Assembly: GCA_029553165.1 (NCBI GenBank)
Contig: JAKPCT010000177.1
Coordinates: 1 to 57,468 of the forward strand
Direction of reading: 5' to 3'
Source of the DNA: Bacillota bacterium
Lineage (GTDB): Bacteria > Bacillota > UBA4882 > UBA8346
DNA length: 57,468 bases
Of the stretch, positions 18,565 through 28,681 are shown piece after piece. The notes beneath the pieces are model-generated. The model ran no database searches. It was not told the DNA's origin and saw only the letters and a list, made by a program, of their open reading frames with translations. Made by a program: the position numbers and the translations under genes. Numbering within the stretch: the first letter of the stretch is position 1; each line of letters starts with the position of its first letter.

Positions 18565-19574
18565 CTACGGTAAATTTGATCAAAAGTGCCGCCATCGCTA
18601 AAATGTTCTTTTTGGGCTTTTTGCCAACCGCCAAACAGTTGGTCGATGGTGAATAACTCCACTTTAGCAAAGTAACTATATTTATCAGCTACCGCCTTCA
18701 AACGGGGACGATAATAGTTTTTAGCGGCAATCTCCTGGCCTTCTGCCGAATAAAGATATTTCAGATAAGCCTCGGCAACTTTTTGGGTCTGATGTTTAGT
18801 TGCATATTTAGTAACCACAGTTACCGGCGGTTCTGCTAAAATACTCAATGACGGCACCACAATTTCAAATTTGTCTTTACCAAGCTCATTAATTGCTAAG
18901 AATGCTTCGTTTTCCCATGCGAGCAACACATCACCAATCCCCCGTTGCACAAAAGTGTTGGTTGCTCCCCTGGCACCGGAATCTAAAACCGGAACATTTT
19001 TAAAGAGGCGTGTTACAAAATCTTTTGCTTTCTCAGCATTACCTTTATTCTTCTTCAAACTATAACCCCAGGCGGCTAAGTAATTCCATCTGGCACCACC
19101 TGATGTTTTGGGGTTTGGAGAGATTACACTCACACCCGGTTTGACTAAATCATCCCAATCTTTAATCCCTTTGGGGTTCCCCTTTCGGACCAAAAAGACA
19201 ATTGTTGAGGTATAAGGGGAACTATTATTGGGTAATTTTGATTGCCAATCTTTAGAGATTAATTTAGCTTGTTCATATAAGACATCAATATCATAAGCCA
19301 GTGCCAGGGTAACGACATCAGCTTCCAAACCATCGATTACCGCACGGGCCTGTGCTCCCGAACCAGCATGCGACTGTTGGATAACAACTGTCTGACCCGT
19401 TTTTTGTTTCCAATACTTCGCAAACGCCACATTAAATTCTTTATATAATTCGCGGGTTGGATCATAAGAAACATTAAGTAAAGTAATCGTCTTTGGTTCA
19501 GCATTTGCTAACATCAGATTGGTCATCAGGATTGCTCCCAACAATAAAATTAATAAAGCCGTCTTCTTAACCAT
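18561..19574 (-). CDS. sbp: periplasm-type sulfate-binding protein
   Basis: Exported substrate-binding subunit (Sbp/CysP family), about 337 residues. The N-terminal signal peptide is KK followed by a leucine-rich core, with likely cleavage after ANA (about residue 26). No lipobox cysteine is seen, so membrane anchoring is unclear. [32 protein letters not shown] and [18 protein letters not shown] are typical of sulfate binders. Two ATGs follow GGTGGAGG, and the second (19574) has better spacing. It is the first gene of the long block, with a strong promoter. Confidence 0.93.
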   Translation of the reverse strand: MVKKTALLILLLGAILMTNLMLANAEPKTITLLNVSYDPTRELYKEFNVAFAKYWKQKTGQTVVIQQSHAGSGAQARAVIDGLEADVVTLALAYDIDVLYEQAKLISKDWQSKLPNNSSPYTSTIVFLVRKGNPKGIKDWDDLVKPGVSVISPNPKTSGGARWNYLAAWGYSLKKNKGNAEKAKDFVTRLFKNVPVLDSGARGATNTFVQRGIGDVLLAWENEAFLAINELGKDKFEIVVPSLSILAEPPVTVVTKYATKHQTQKVAEAYLKYLYSAEGQEIAAKNYYRPRLKAVADKYSYFAKVELFTIDQLFGGWQKAQKEHFSDGGTFDQIYRR

Positions 19575-19685
19575 CATAAACCTCCACCTTTCAAGTTTTA
19601 ATTATTAGTTTTTCCATCAACTTAGTAAGATTTAATTTCAAAAAAATATTTCCATGTATTCCTACCAATTTACTTATGTATTAGT

Positions 19686-19714
19686 ATATTACTCCAGCCT
19701 TATCAAAAAGTCAA
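19686..19714 (-). promoter_or_regulatory. promoter of the sulfate-assimilation block
   Basis: On the minus strand, a -35 TTGACT (19709-19714), a 17-base spacer and a -10 TAATAT (19686-19691) are seen. The leader to sbp is about 105 bases. No terminator hairpin or known riboswitch is seen in it; an imperfect dyad (CTAAT...ATTGG) just downstream of the -10 could be an operator, but it is weak. Confidence 0.7.
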
Positions 19715-19743
19715 CATTTAAAATTATTAAAATTTTTAAAAAT

Positions 19744-19785
19744 AAAAAATCACCTGCGATCCTTGGTGAATCTCGGTGATTTTTT
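19744..19785 (-). terminator. metA terminator (reads both ways)
   Basis: An 11-bp stem AAAAAATCACC against GGTGATTTTTT encloses a 20-base loop. The A-run and T-run make it work in either direction. It separates metA from the sbp promoter. Confidence 0.75.
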
Positions 19786-19814
19786 GAACAATTCAGCCAT
19801 AAATGATTGTTTAC

Positions 19815-20732
19815 TTACTTCAATTCCTTTAAATCATATGGTGTTTCTTGATATACATAGTAATTCAACCAATTTGAAAACAATAAATTAGAATGGGCTC
19901 TCCATTTTATAATGGGTGGCTTTTCAGGATCGTTATCCGGAAAATAGTTTTTAGGAGGATCAATCGGTAACCCTCTGGAAAGGTCACGGGTATATTCGGT
20001 CTTCAAAGTATCAGGATCATACTCGGAATGACCGGTAACAAAGATCTGCCGTCCATCTTTGGATGCAATGATATAGGCACCGGCTTCATCGGACTCCGCT
20101 AAAATCTCCAGGTTAGGATTGCTTTCAATATCACTCCGGTTAATCCCGGTATGGCGTGAATGGGGCGCTAAAAACTCATCGTCAAACCCCCGCAATAGTT
20201 TGACATGTTGCTTAGAACGGTGGTGTGAGAAAACCCCAAACATCTTTTGTGGTAAGTCCACTTTTGGTATTCCATAATGGTGGTACAGACCTGCCTGGGC
20301 TCCCCAACAGATATGAAATGTCGAATAGACATTATGTAAAGACCAATCCATCAGCTCTTTCAATTCTTCCCAATAGTCAACTTCTTCAAAAGGCATTTGT
20401 TCTACAGGAGCACCCGTAATAATCAGACCATCATATTTGTTATCCTTAATCTGATCAAAATGAGTATAAAACTCCAGCAAATGATCCTCAGGGGTATTTT
20501 TCGAAACATGTGATTTCGGATGTAGTAAAATAACTTCAACCTGAATCGGAGTATTCCCCAACAACCTTAGCAATTGAGTTTCAGTCACGATTTTGGTTGG
20601 CATCAGATTCATGATTACAATTTGTAATGGACGAATATCCTGGTGAATCGCCCGATCTTCTGTCATAACAAAGATGTTTTCGTTATTCAATATTTCAGTT
20701 GCGGGTAGATTATTAGGGATTTTAATTGGCAT
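19815..20732 (-). CDS. metA: homoserine O-acetyltransferase (MetA family)
   Basis: Acylates homoserine for methionine synthesis. The 305 residues have the catalytic C142 in [15 protein letters not shown]. Residue 111 in TGAPVEQM is Glu; Glu there marks acetyl-CoA use, while Gly marks succinyl-CoA use in E. coli. The expected product is O-acetylhomoserine, the substrate of both MetY paralogues in this window. AAGGAGAA ribosome site; monocistronic with its own perfect-spacer promoter. Confidence 0.94.
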   Translation of the reverse strand: MPIKIPNNLPATEILNNENIFVMTEDRAIHQDIRPLQIVIMNLMPTKIVTETQLLRLLGNTPIQVEVILLHPKSHVSKNTPEDHLLEFYTHFDQIKDNKYDGLIITGAPVEQMPFEEVDYWEELKELMDWSLHNVYSTFHICWGAQAGLYHHYGIPKVDLPQKMFGVFSHHRSKQHVKLLRGFDDEFLAPHSRHTGINRSDIESNPNLEILAESDEAGAYIIASKDGRQIFVTGHSEYDPDTLKTEYTRDLSRGLPIDPPKNYFPDNDPEKPPIIKWRAHSNLLFSNWLNYYVYQETPYDLKELK

Positions 20733-20778
20733 GATAATTCTCCTTATCCAGATAACATTACTCCAAAAGATGATTAAT

Positions 20779-20807
20779 ATTATAAGTAACCGGGTTTAAT
20801 TAGTCAA
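20779..20807 (-). promoter_or_regulatory. metA promoter
   Basis: Minus-strand -35 TTGACT (20802-20807), 17-base spacer and perfect -10 TATAAT (20779-20784). It is divergent from the metY promoter; the two -35 boxes are 28 bases apart. Confidence 0.8.
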
Positions 20808-20825
20808 GATTTACAACCCAGTTAC
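20786..20825. promoter_or_regulatory. inverted repeat between the divergent metA and metY promoters
   Basis: Arms GTAACCGGGTT (20786-20796) and AACCCAGTTAC (20815-20825) are inverted repeats, 10 of 11 matching, with an 18-base gap. The dyad covers the metA spacer and -35 and ends 11 bases before the metY -35. It is a candidate operator for a regulator of methionine genes; the regulator is unknown. Confidence 0.5.
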
Positions 20826-20835
20826 AAATCATTGC

Positions 20836-20864
20836 TTGACATTAGTTTTGGCGCATTATATAAT
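20836..20864 (+). promoter_or_regulatory. promoter of the S-box-like RNA and metY
   Basis: A fully consensus promoter: TTGACA (20836-20841), a 17-base spacer and TATAAT (20859-20864). Transcription would start near 20871, about 260 bases before metY. Confidence 0.85.
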
Positions 20865-20967
20865 TAGTTCAAATTATATCCTATTAATCCGGTCGGTTTT
20901 GTTAAAATAAAGGCCACGCCTGGAGCGAAATGATTATCAATCTTTATTATAATACTAAATATACTTC

Positions 20968-21060
20968 AGCAACCTTGAGGAATGACCCAACGAGACCCTG
21001 GTAACCATAAGCATTAATGGTGTCAATTCCCACAAAGTTAGTTGCTTTTAAGATAAGCAG
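20968..21060 (+). promoter_or_regulatory. S-box-like (SAM-I clan) riboswitch
   Basis: The core resembles SAM-I: GAGGAATGACCC, then GAGACCC, TGGTAACC, and GGTGTCAATTCC. P3 is a perfect ACCAT (21004-21008)/ATGGT (21017-21021) stem. A closing stem AGCAAC (20968-20973)/GTTGCT (21041-21046) is seen. The usual CTTATC half of P1 and a P4 hairpin are missing, although AGATAAG follows at 21051. It is therefore a variant, perhaps near SAM-IV or SAM-I/IV. Position upstream of metY supports SAM control. The assignment is from memory of consensus motifs, not a model search. Confidence 0.62.
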
Positions 21061-21069
21061 GAACAAGTA

Positions 21070-22420
<1,351 letters not shown>

Positions 22421-22487
22421 TTTAAAGTAATACTCCATTTAATGCTTATTTTCCAGCACAATTAAACAGCTAAACTCATAATTTGTT

Positions 22488-22519
22488 AAAAATAGACTAT
22501 GGTAAATAGTCTATTTTTT
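22488..22519 (+). terminator. metY terminator
   Basis: Stem AAAATAGACTAT against ATAGTCTATTTT with a 5-base loop GGTAA and a T-run. Confidence 0.85.
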
Positions 22520-22592
22520 ATTTAAAAAACATTTAATTCGAAAATTGACCTGGGTCCATTGACAAACACATCTTTAAAGTTAAGGAGAAAAA

Positions 22593-23246
22593 ATGTCAAA
22601 TGTAATTAAGCTATTAAATCAATACTGGGATAACTACCTAACCGATCTCCACCCCAAAGATCGGTCGATGCATATTTTAAAAGAGCGCCAAGTAGAAGGA
22701 ATGAGTTGCGAAAACGTACGCTTTTTAATAAATCTCTTGGTAAGAACTTATGCCAAAGACGGTATCTACTTGGAAATTGGTATTTTTCGAGGTTGTAGCC
22801 TGTTAAGTGCTGCTTTATATAATCCAAGCACACGATGTATTGGTGTCGATAACTTTCACTTATATAATTCCGATGGAAAAAATGAAGAAATATTAAAAGC
22901 AAATTTAAATAAGTTCAGTGAAGTGAAAAACGTTGAGTACTACAATATGGATTATCGTGAAGCGATTCGACATCTATTTAGCAAAGAACCAAATTTAAAA
23001 GTAAATGTTTACTTTTACGATGGCTCACATTCATTTGAAGATGAGCTCGAAGGTTTAAACATGATAGTACCTCACTTAGCTCCAAAAAGTGTTATCATCG
23101 TTGATGATCTAAATTATGAACGCGTCGAAAGAGCAGTTAATACATTCCTCAACAATAATCCAACTCTAAAATCAGTTATTAAGATAAAAACGGAAGGTAA
23201 TGCCGAAACCTGGTGGAACGGAATTGAAGTAATTGTTAAAGAATGA
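22593..23246 (+). CDS. class I SAM-dependent methyltransferase (Methyltransf_24-like)
   Basis: A 217-residue protein with SAM-binding motif I at YLEIGIFRGCSLLSAA (about 66-81), an acidic motif II at CIGVDNFHLY, then VYFYDGSHSFEDELEGL and IIVDDLNYERV. The YDGSHSFE/IVDDxxY pattern fits small methyltransferases linked to glycan or secondary-metabolite modification. The substrate is unknown. It has a TAAGGAGA ribosome site. It lies between metY and the hydrogenase maturation operon without obvious functional linkage to either; its low G+C resembles transferred genes. Confidence 0.7.
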   Translation: MSNVIKLLNQYWDNYLTDLHPKDRSMHILKERQVEGMSCENVRFLINLLVRTYAKDGIYLEIGIFRGCSLLSAALYNPSTRCIGVDNFHLYNSDGKNEEILKANLNKFSEVKNVEYYNMDYREAIRHLFSKEPNLKVNVYFYDGSHSFEDELEGLNMIVPHLAPKSVIIVDDLNYERVERAVNTFLNNNPTLKSVIKIKTEGNAETWWNGIEVIVKE

Positions 23247-23324
23247 TCAAAATTTATTATTTAGTAATATCAACATTTAAAAGATATCACTTTAGCCTTG
23301 AAGCAAAATTTTAGCTACAAATGA

Positions 23325-23353
23325 TTGACATTAATTGTCCCAGCGTATATTAT
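23325..23353 (+). promoter_or_regulatory. promoter of the hydrogenase-maturation operon
   Basis: TTGACA (23325-23330), 17-base spacer, TATTAT (23348-23353). Predicted start near 23360, giving a leader of about 195 bases before the first gene. Confidence 0.75.
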
Positions 23354-23359
23354 TGAACT

Positions 23360-23535
23360 AACAGATCCACTTGTTTTTGAGGAGAGCTCCTTGAAAATGA
23401 GTGTCACCAAACCAAATAACCAATTCCTGAAATGAAGGCAGCAGCCTGAGGTGAAGGAACATTGAAAGAGCAGCAACTATTCTTTGCCAGCTAGTCTATT
23501 TTCCCATCCTCAATTCAGGATGGGATTTTTATTTT
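23360..23535 (+). ncRNA. structured leader RNA ahead of TM1266-hydE-hydG-hydF, candidate riboswitch
   Basis: A 175-base leader runs from the promoter start to an intrinsic terminator. Visible pairings: CAATTCCT (23421-23428) with AGGAACATTG (23456-23465, two bulged bases) enclosing hairpin AGGC/GCCT (23436-23447). GGTGA (23450-23454), left in the loop, can pair with TCACC (23404-23408) as a pseudoknot. TGAGGTG (23447-23453) can instead pair with CATCCTCA in the 5' arm of the terminator and prevent it forming. This is the architecture of a transcriptional riboswitch. I could not match it to TPP, FMN, cobalamin, SAM, glycine, lysine, THF, Moco, ZTP or T-box motifs. Confidence 0.5.
23503..23535 (+). 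terminator. leader terminator ahead of the hydrogenase-maturation genes
   Basis: A perfect 8-bp stem CCCATCCT (23503-23510)/AGGATGGG (23517-23524), loop CAATTC, then ATTTTTATTTT. It lies just upstream of the AAAGGAG ribosome site of the first gene, so it acts as an attenuator of the operon rather than terminating the methyltransferase gene 250 bases away. Confidence 0.85.
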
Positions 23536-23554
23536 AACAAAGGAGTTGATTGAT

Positions 23555-23809
23555 ATGAATTCAGAACGAAAGATTGGAATTATTGCGATTGTTATTGATA
23601 ATCCCAAAGAGGTTCAGACCCGCCTCAATAATTTGATCAGCGATTTTGGCGACATCATCATTGGCCGAATGGGAATCCCTTACCGGGAAAGGAATATATC
23701 TGTCTTATCCTTGGTAATTGATGCGACTGAAAATGAAATCAATACGTTGACCGGTAAATTAGGAAGTCTTCCTGGTGTCAGCGCCAAAGTGGCGATCGCA
23801 AAACGATAA
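23555..23809 (+). CDS. TM1266-family iron-only hydrogenase system regulator
   Basis: An 84-residue ACT/ferredoxin-like small protein of the family usually annotated as iron-only hydrogenase system putative regulator, found beside hydE/hydF/hydG. The pattern RKIGIIAIVIDNP, LISDFGDIIIGRMGIPY, and GKLGSLPGVSAKVAIAK fits. The ATG at 23555 is 9 bases from AGGAG; a TTG at 23546 lies against the ribosome site. First gene after the leader RNA. Its molecular role is not established. Confidence 0.8.
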   Translation: MNSERKIGIIAIVIDNPKEVQTRLNNLISDFGDIIIGRMGIPYRERNISVLSLVIDATENEINTLTGKLGSLPGVSAKVAIAKR

Positions 23810-23824
23810 AAGGCTGGTGATGTT

Positions 23825-24889
23825 ATGTTCAATCCACTCCATAATGATTTAACAACAACCATCAACTCGGTTTTGGAAGATCGGACCCAACTAATTGAGA
23901 TCATTAAAAATCCAGCCTCTCCAGAAGCTAAAGCCGTTTTAAACCTCGCCAATCAGGTGCGGTTAATGATGGTCGGTAACGATGTCCATCTCCGGGGATT
24001 AATCGAGATCTCCAACTACTGTCGGAATAATTGCTTGTACTGTGGAATTCGCAGAGATAATAGCAGTTTAACCCGTTACCGAATGACCGTTGCGGAAATT
24101 GTCGCAACTGCTCAAACAGGAGCCGGACTCGGTTTTAAGACTATTGTCCTGCAATCAGGGGAAGATCCGTTCTATTCTGCCAAGATGCTTGCAGAAGCAA
24201 TCGAGGAAATTACCGCACTTGGTCTGGTTGTCACTTTAAGTCTCGGTGAACGCCATCCTAACGATTATGAACTCTGGTACCAAGCCGGTGCCCGAAGATA
24301 TTTAATGCGTCACGAGACTGCCAACCCGGTCCTCTATCAAAAACTCCATCCCGGACAGAGTCTGGAACACCGGATTCAACTATTAAAAATTTTGAAGGAG
24401 ATCGGTTATCAGGTTGGCTCGGGATTCATGGTCGGATTACCCCAACAAACTCCGGAAGATTTAATCAGTGATTTGGAGTTATTAAAGGAGCTTGATGCGG
24501 ATATGGTCGGTATCGGACCCTTCATTCCCCATCCCAAAACGCCCTTGGGCGTTAATAGCCAAGGGGATTTAGCATTAACACTGTTGATGGTTGCTTTAGC
24601 GCGACTAACACTTCCGGAAGCGCTGATCCCTGCTACTACTGCCTTAGGCAGTATTCACCCACAAGGCCGGGAATTAGCACTCCAGGCAGGCGCAAATGTG
24701 GTTATGCCAAATCTGACCCCGGTTAAATACCGTAGCGACTATGAGCTATACCCCAATAAAATCTGTACTAATGAGTCAGCAACCCACTGTCATGGTTGTA
24801 TCACGACGAAGATTTACCAACTGGGGCGTACCGTTGCCACTGACTTCGGACATAACCAAAAATGGCTAAGGAGGCAAAACCATGCATGA
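23825..24889 (+). CDS. hydE: [FeFe]-hydrogenase H-cluster maturase HydE
   Basis: Radical SAM enzyme acting in dithiomethylamine-ligand and diiron precursor synthesis for the H-cluster. The 354 residues have the CX3CX2C motif CRNNCLYCG near residue 59-67, IVLQSGEDPFY, RHETANPVLYQKLHPG and PFIPHPKTPLG. It overlaps hydG by 8 bases. PylB and BioB are relatives, but the neighbours decide. Confidence 0.93.
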   Translation: MFNPLHNDLTTTINSVLEDRTQLIEIIKNPASPEAKAVLNLANQVRLMMVGNDVHLRGLIEISNYCRNNCLYCGIRRDNSSLTRYRMTVAEIVATAQTGAGLGFKTIVLQSGEDPFYSAKMLAEAIEEITALGLVVTLSLGERHPNDYELWYQAGARRYLMRHETANPVLYQKLHPGQSLEHRIQLLKILKEIGYQVGSGFMVGLPQQTPEDLISDLELLKELDADMVGIGPFIPHPKTPLGVNSQGDLALTLLMVALARLTLPEALIPATTALGSIHPQGRELALQAGANVVMPNLTPVKYRSDYELYPNKICTNESATHCHGCITTKIYQLGRTVATDFGHNQKWLRRQNHA

Positions 24890-26279
24890 TATTAAACATC
24901 TATTCATAAATGACAATACCGTTTGGAATATTCTCGAAGATGGTCAAAAGCTGTCTGACAGATTACCCCGGATTCTTGAGAAAGCAGCCCGCGCTGACGG
25001 ACTTGAACCAATCGAAGTCGCTTGTCTGTTGAATATCACCGATCCTGAAATTTGGGAACAGATTTTCAAGCTTGCCAGTGAAGTAAAATCAAAGATCTAT
25101 GGCAATCGGATTGTAATTTTTGCGCCACTCTATTTATCAAATTATTGTATCAACAGTTGTGTTTATTGTGGTTATCACGCTAAAAGTGGTATCCATCGCC
25201 GCCGGTTGACACAAGCGGAGATCATTAAGGAAGTAGAAGCATTAGAAGACCTGGGACATAAACGGATTGCTGTTGAGACCGGAGAGGATCCCGAAAATTG
25301 CCCGTTAGATTATGTTTTAGAATCAATTAAAACAATTTACCAAACCAGATATAAACGGGGCAATATCCGCCGGATCAATGTTAACATTGCCGCTACAACC
25401 GTAGACGACTATCAAAAACTTAAGGAAGCCGGAATTGGAACTTATATCCTCTTCCAGGAAACCTATCACCGTGCTTCTTATGAAAAATACCACCCTAGCG
25501 GGCCTAAACACAATTACTTATGGCACTTAAACGCTTTTGACCGGGCAATGGCAGCAGGAATTGATGATGTTGGTGCCGGAGTCCTCTTTGGACTTTACGA
25601 TTTTCGCTATGAATTAATTGCACTGCTGCTTCACTCTCAACACCTGGAAGCTAATTTTGGGGTCGGACCCCATACGGTCTCGGTTCCACGATTGCGCCAA
25701 GCATCAGGAGTTCAGCTTAACAATTTCCCATATTTAGTTTCAGACGCTGACTTTAAAAAGATTGTTGCACTGATTCGCTTAGCACTGCCATACACCGGGA
25801 TTATCTTATCAACCAGGGAAAATGCTGATTTCCGTCGTGAAATTATCAACCTGGGCGTCTCTCAAATTTCAGCCGGTTCTTGTACCGGTGTTGGCGGCTA
25901 TTCGAAAGAATTCCAGAAAGATTCGCAACCTACCAATCAGTTTGAAGTCGGTGATCACCGGGCTCCGGATACAATCCTCAACGAACTCTGTCAGGATGGT
26001 TATCTTCCCAGTTTTTGCACTGCTTGCTACCGGCAAGGACGCACCGGCGACCGCTTTATGGAGCTTGCCAAATCAGGGACGATTGGAAAAGTATGTACTC
26101 CCAATGCAATTTTAACCTTTCAGGAATTCTTAGAAGATTACGCATCGCCAGAAACCAGGATTATTGGCGCACAACAAATTGAAAACTCCATTAATTCAAT
26201 AACCGATCAACATCTCCAACAGGAACTTCATTCCAAATTGGAACGGATTAAAGCCGGAGAACGCGATCTTTATTATTAA
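24882..26279 (+). CDS. hydG: [FeFe]-hydrogenase maturase HydG (tyrosine lyase)
   Basis: Radical SAM enzyme cleaving tyrosine to provide CO and CN ligands of the H-cluster. The 465 residues have the radical SAM motif CINSCVYCGYH (about 88-98) and the C-terminal auxiliary-cluster motif CX2CX22C (CTACYRQGRTGDRF...GKVC), which separates HydG from the thiamine enzyme ThiH. ETGEDPENCP and FQETYHRASYEKYHP are family motifs. It lies between hydE and hydF. Confidence 0.95.
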   Translation: MHDIKHLFINDNTVWNILEDGQKLSDRLPRILEKAARADGLEPIEVACLLNITDPEIWEQIFKLASEVKSKIYGNRIVIFAPLYLSNYCINSCVYCGYHAKSGIHRRRLTQAEIIKEVEALEDLGHKRIAVETGEDPENCPLDYVLESIKTIYQTRYKRGNIRRINVNIAATTVDDYQKLKEAGIGTYILFQETYHRASYEKYHPSGPKHNYLWHLNAFDRAMAAGIDDVGAGVLFGLYDFRYELIALLLHSQHLEANFGVGPHTVSVPRLRQASGVQLNNFPYLVSDADFKKIVALIRLALPYTGIILSTRENADFRREIINLGVSQISAGSCTGVGGYSKEFQKDSQPTNQFEVGDHRAPDTILNELCQDGYLPSFCTACYRQGRTGDRFMELAKSGTIGKVCTPNAILTFQEFLEDYASPETRIIGAQQIENSINSITDQHLQQELHSKLERIKAGERDLYY

Positions 26280-26292
26280 AGGAAGGTGACCT

Positions 26293-27498
26293 TTGATGCA
26301 AACTACTCCGATCAGCAACCGACTGCACATCGGAATCTTTGGACGGCGTAATGCCGGAAAATCCACTTTACTCAACAGTATTGTGGGTCAAAATACGGCG
26401 ATTACTTCAGACCAGCCAGGAACAACTACCGATCCCGTTTACAAAACAATGGAATTGATCCCTTTTGGTCCGGTAGTGATCATCGATACCGCCGGGATCG
26501 ATGACCAAGGAGATCTGGGCGAACTACGGATTAAAAAGACAATTGATATCATCGACAAAACCGATCTGGCTTTAATAGTCTTATCAGGTAATAGTTGGGG
26601 TGAAGAAGAAAATGAACTGTATCTTCGCTTTATTGACAAAAAGACTCCAATAATAGTAATATTAAATAAAATTGACCAGTATTCTGCTGACCAATTAAAT
26701 GCCATTAGATCAACTATTCCGGCTGATTTACAACAAATTACCGTATCGGCATTAACCAATAAAGGCATCGATACTTTAAAGGATGCAATTATCAAAAACG
26801 CACCGGAAAAATTTGAAACAACCTCAATAATTAAAGATTTAATCAACCCTAATGATTATGTTGTGCTGGTAGTTCCGATTGACTATGAAGCTCCTAAGGG
26901 TCGTTTGATCTTGCCACAGGTTCAGGTGCTTCGTGAAGTCCTTGATTGTAACGCAATCGCTGTAACGGTCAAAGAAACCGAATTAGAATCGGTCTTGTTG
27001 CAAATACCGAAACCAAAGTTAGTAATCACTGATTCTCAAGCTTTTAAACAAGTAGCCAAGATTGTCCCGCCTTCCGTGGCACTCACTTCATTTTCGATCT
27101 TATTTGCACGGCATAAAGGTGATCTGGACATTTTAGTAAGAGGAGCAGCTGCTCTTGACCAATTATCTGGCAATGATAAAGTCTTAATTGCTGAAGCATG
27201 CTCGCATCATATTGGCAAAGATGATATTGCCCGTGAAAAATTGCCACGTTGGCTTAAGCAATATACCGGACATAATCTGCAGATCAATTATGTTAATGGA
27301 AATGACTTTCCGTCCGATATAAATGAATATAAATTAGTTATTCATTGCGGTGCTTGTATGTTTAACCGTCAAGGTTTCATGAGTCGTATCATGAAAGCTG
27401 AAGCCCAGTCGGTCCCTATCACTAATTTTGGGGTATGTATTGCAAAGTTAATGGGAATTTTAGATAGAGCAGTTTCGGTATTTAATAATTCGGAATGA
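26293..27498 (+). CDS. hydF: [FeFe]-hydrogenase maturation GTPase HydF
   Basis: Scaffold GTPase on which the diiron subcluster is assembled. The 401 residues have the P-loop FGRRNAGKSTLLN (about 15-27), DTAGIDDQG, and NKID. The C-terminal cluster ligands are in EACSHH and VIHCGACMFNR. The AAAGGAAGGTGA ribosome site is close to the hydG stop. With HydE and HydG it completes the maturation set, but no hydA hydrogenase gene is in the window. Confidence 0.95.
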   Translation: MMQTTPISNRLHIGIFGRRNAGKSTLLNSIVGQNTAITSDQPGTTTDPVYKTMELIPFGPVVIIDTAGIDDQGDLGELRIKKTIDIIDKTDLALIVLSGNSWGEEENELYLRFIDKKTPIIVILNKIDQYSADQLNAIRSTIPADLQQITVSALTNKGIDTLKDAIIKNAPEKFETTSIIKDLINPNDYVVLVVPIDYEAPKGRLILPQVQVLREVLDCNAIAVTVKETELESVLLQIPKPKLVITDSQAFKQVAKIVPPSVALTSFSILFARHKGDLDILVRGAAALDQLSGNDKVLIAEACSHHIGKDDIAREKLPRWLKQYTGHNLQINYVNGNDFPSDINEYKLVIHCGACMFNRQGFMSRIMKAEAQSVPITNFGVCIAKLMGILDRAVSVFNNSE

Positions 27499-27508
27499 AG
27501 GAGTCAAT

Positions 27509-28681
27509 ATGGAAGTTTACCTTGATAACAGTGCTACTACTAAACCTAGTCAAGCTGCGGTCCAAGCAATCAACCGCGCCCTAACCGAAATTTATGGTAA
27601 CCCTTCATCGTTACATCGCCAAGGTTTATTAGCGGAGAAACTGTTAAAAAAATCAAGGTCCCAAATCACCAACGCCTTAGGTGTTGCTGAAGACGAATTT
27701 GTTTTTACTTCTGGCGGGACTGAAGCCAATAATTTAGCGATTCTTGGCAGCATCAAACAATTACCGAAGCATTCAAACTACCTGATCACAACAGAAATTG
27801 AACATCCGTCAACGCTAAACATCTTTAAGGAACTTGAAAGAGAAGGTTATCCAGTCACTTATTTAAGGGTAACTCAAAAAGGGATTGTTGACTTAAACCA
27901 TCTCCAACAATGCCTGCTTAAAAAACCCGCTTTGATCAGTATCATGATGGTAAATAATGAAATTGGCACAGTCCAGCCAATCGCCGAAATCAGTAAAATG
28001 ATCGCCTCCTTACCTTATAAGCCAATCTTTCATTCCGATGCAGTCCAGGCTTTTGGAAAATTAAAGATTGATCTCTCGAAAACCAATGTTGATCTACTAT
28101 CGATCAGTGCTCATAAATTTCATGGGCCCAAAGGTATCGGCGGATTGTATATCAGAAAAGGTACCAAACTTGGTCCTCTCTTTTACGGTGGTAGTCAGGA
28201 GTTTAAACTGCGTCCCGGAACAGAAAATTTACCGGCTATCGCCGGGATGGCAGCAGCAGCGGAAGAATTCAGTAGTAACAATCTAACGCAAAAAATAAAG
28301 TATATCGAACATTTAAGGACCCGATTATTAATTGGAATCACCAAAAAAATTGAAAATGTAAAAATTATTTCTCCGGCTGTCCCTGAAGCTGTTCCCAATA
28401 TTCTCAATGTAGCTTTTCTCGGGATTCCCGGTGAAGTACTGCTCCACGGTTTAGAGGAAGACGGTATCTATATTTCAACCCGTTCGGCCTGTAGTTCCAA
28501 TAAAAAAGAACAGAGTCATGTTTTAACTGCATTAGGCTTAAGAACACAGGAAATTGAAAGTGCGGTCCGGTTTAGTCTGAGCATCTATAATACCGAAACC
28601 GAGATCGATTACACAATCGACCGTTTACACCACCATGTTACTAATTTACGCCAAATCGTCAGTGGAAGGGGATACTATTGA
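27509..28681 (+). CDS. cysteine desulfurase (NifS/IscS family)
   Basis: PLP enzyme moving sulfur from cysteine to an active-site cysteine persulfide. The 390 residues have TSGGTEANN, HSDAVQAFGK, the PLP lysine in SAHKFHGPKGIGGLYI and the catalytic loop STRSACSS near residue 325. It lies 10 bases after hydF and overlaps thiI by 4 bases, so it is positioned to feed ThiI and possibly iron-sulfur assembly for the Hyd proteins. Confidence 0.92.
   Translation: MEVYLDNSATTKPSQAAVQAINRALTEIYGNPSSLHRQGLLAEKLLKKSRSQITNALGVAEDEFVFTSGGTEANNLAILGSIKQLPKHSNYLITTEIEHPSTLNIFKELEREGYPVTYLRVTQKGIVDLNHLQQCLLKKPALISIMMVNNEIGTVQPIAEISKMIASLPYKPIFHSDAVQAFGKLKIDLSKTNVDLLSISAHKFHGPKGIGGLYIRKGTKLGPLFYGGSQEFKLRPGTENLPAIAGMAAAAEEFSSNNLTQKIKYIEHLRTRLLIGITKKIENVKIISPAVPEAVPNILNVAFLGIPGEVLLHGLEEDGIYISTRSACSSNKKEQSHVLTALGLRTQEIESAVRFSLSIYNTETEIDYTIDRLHHHVTNLRQIVSGRGYY

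Noticed and set aside
23360..23535. Glycine, cobalamin or TPP riboswitch as the identity of the hyd leader
   Set aside because: GGAGAG at 23380 and CACC recall glycine aptamers, but the rest of the conserved core is missing; no B12 box or TPP motifs are seen.
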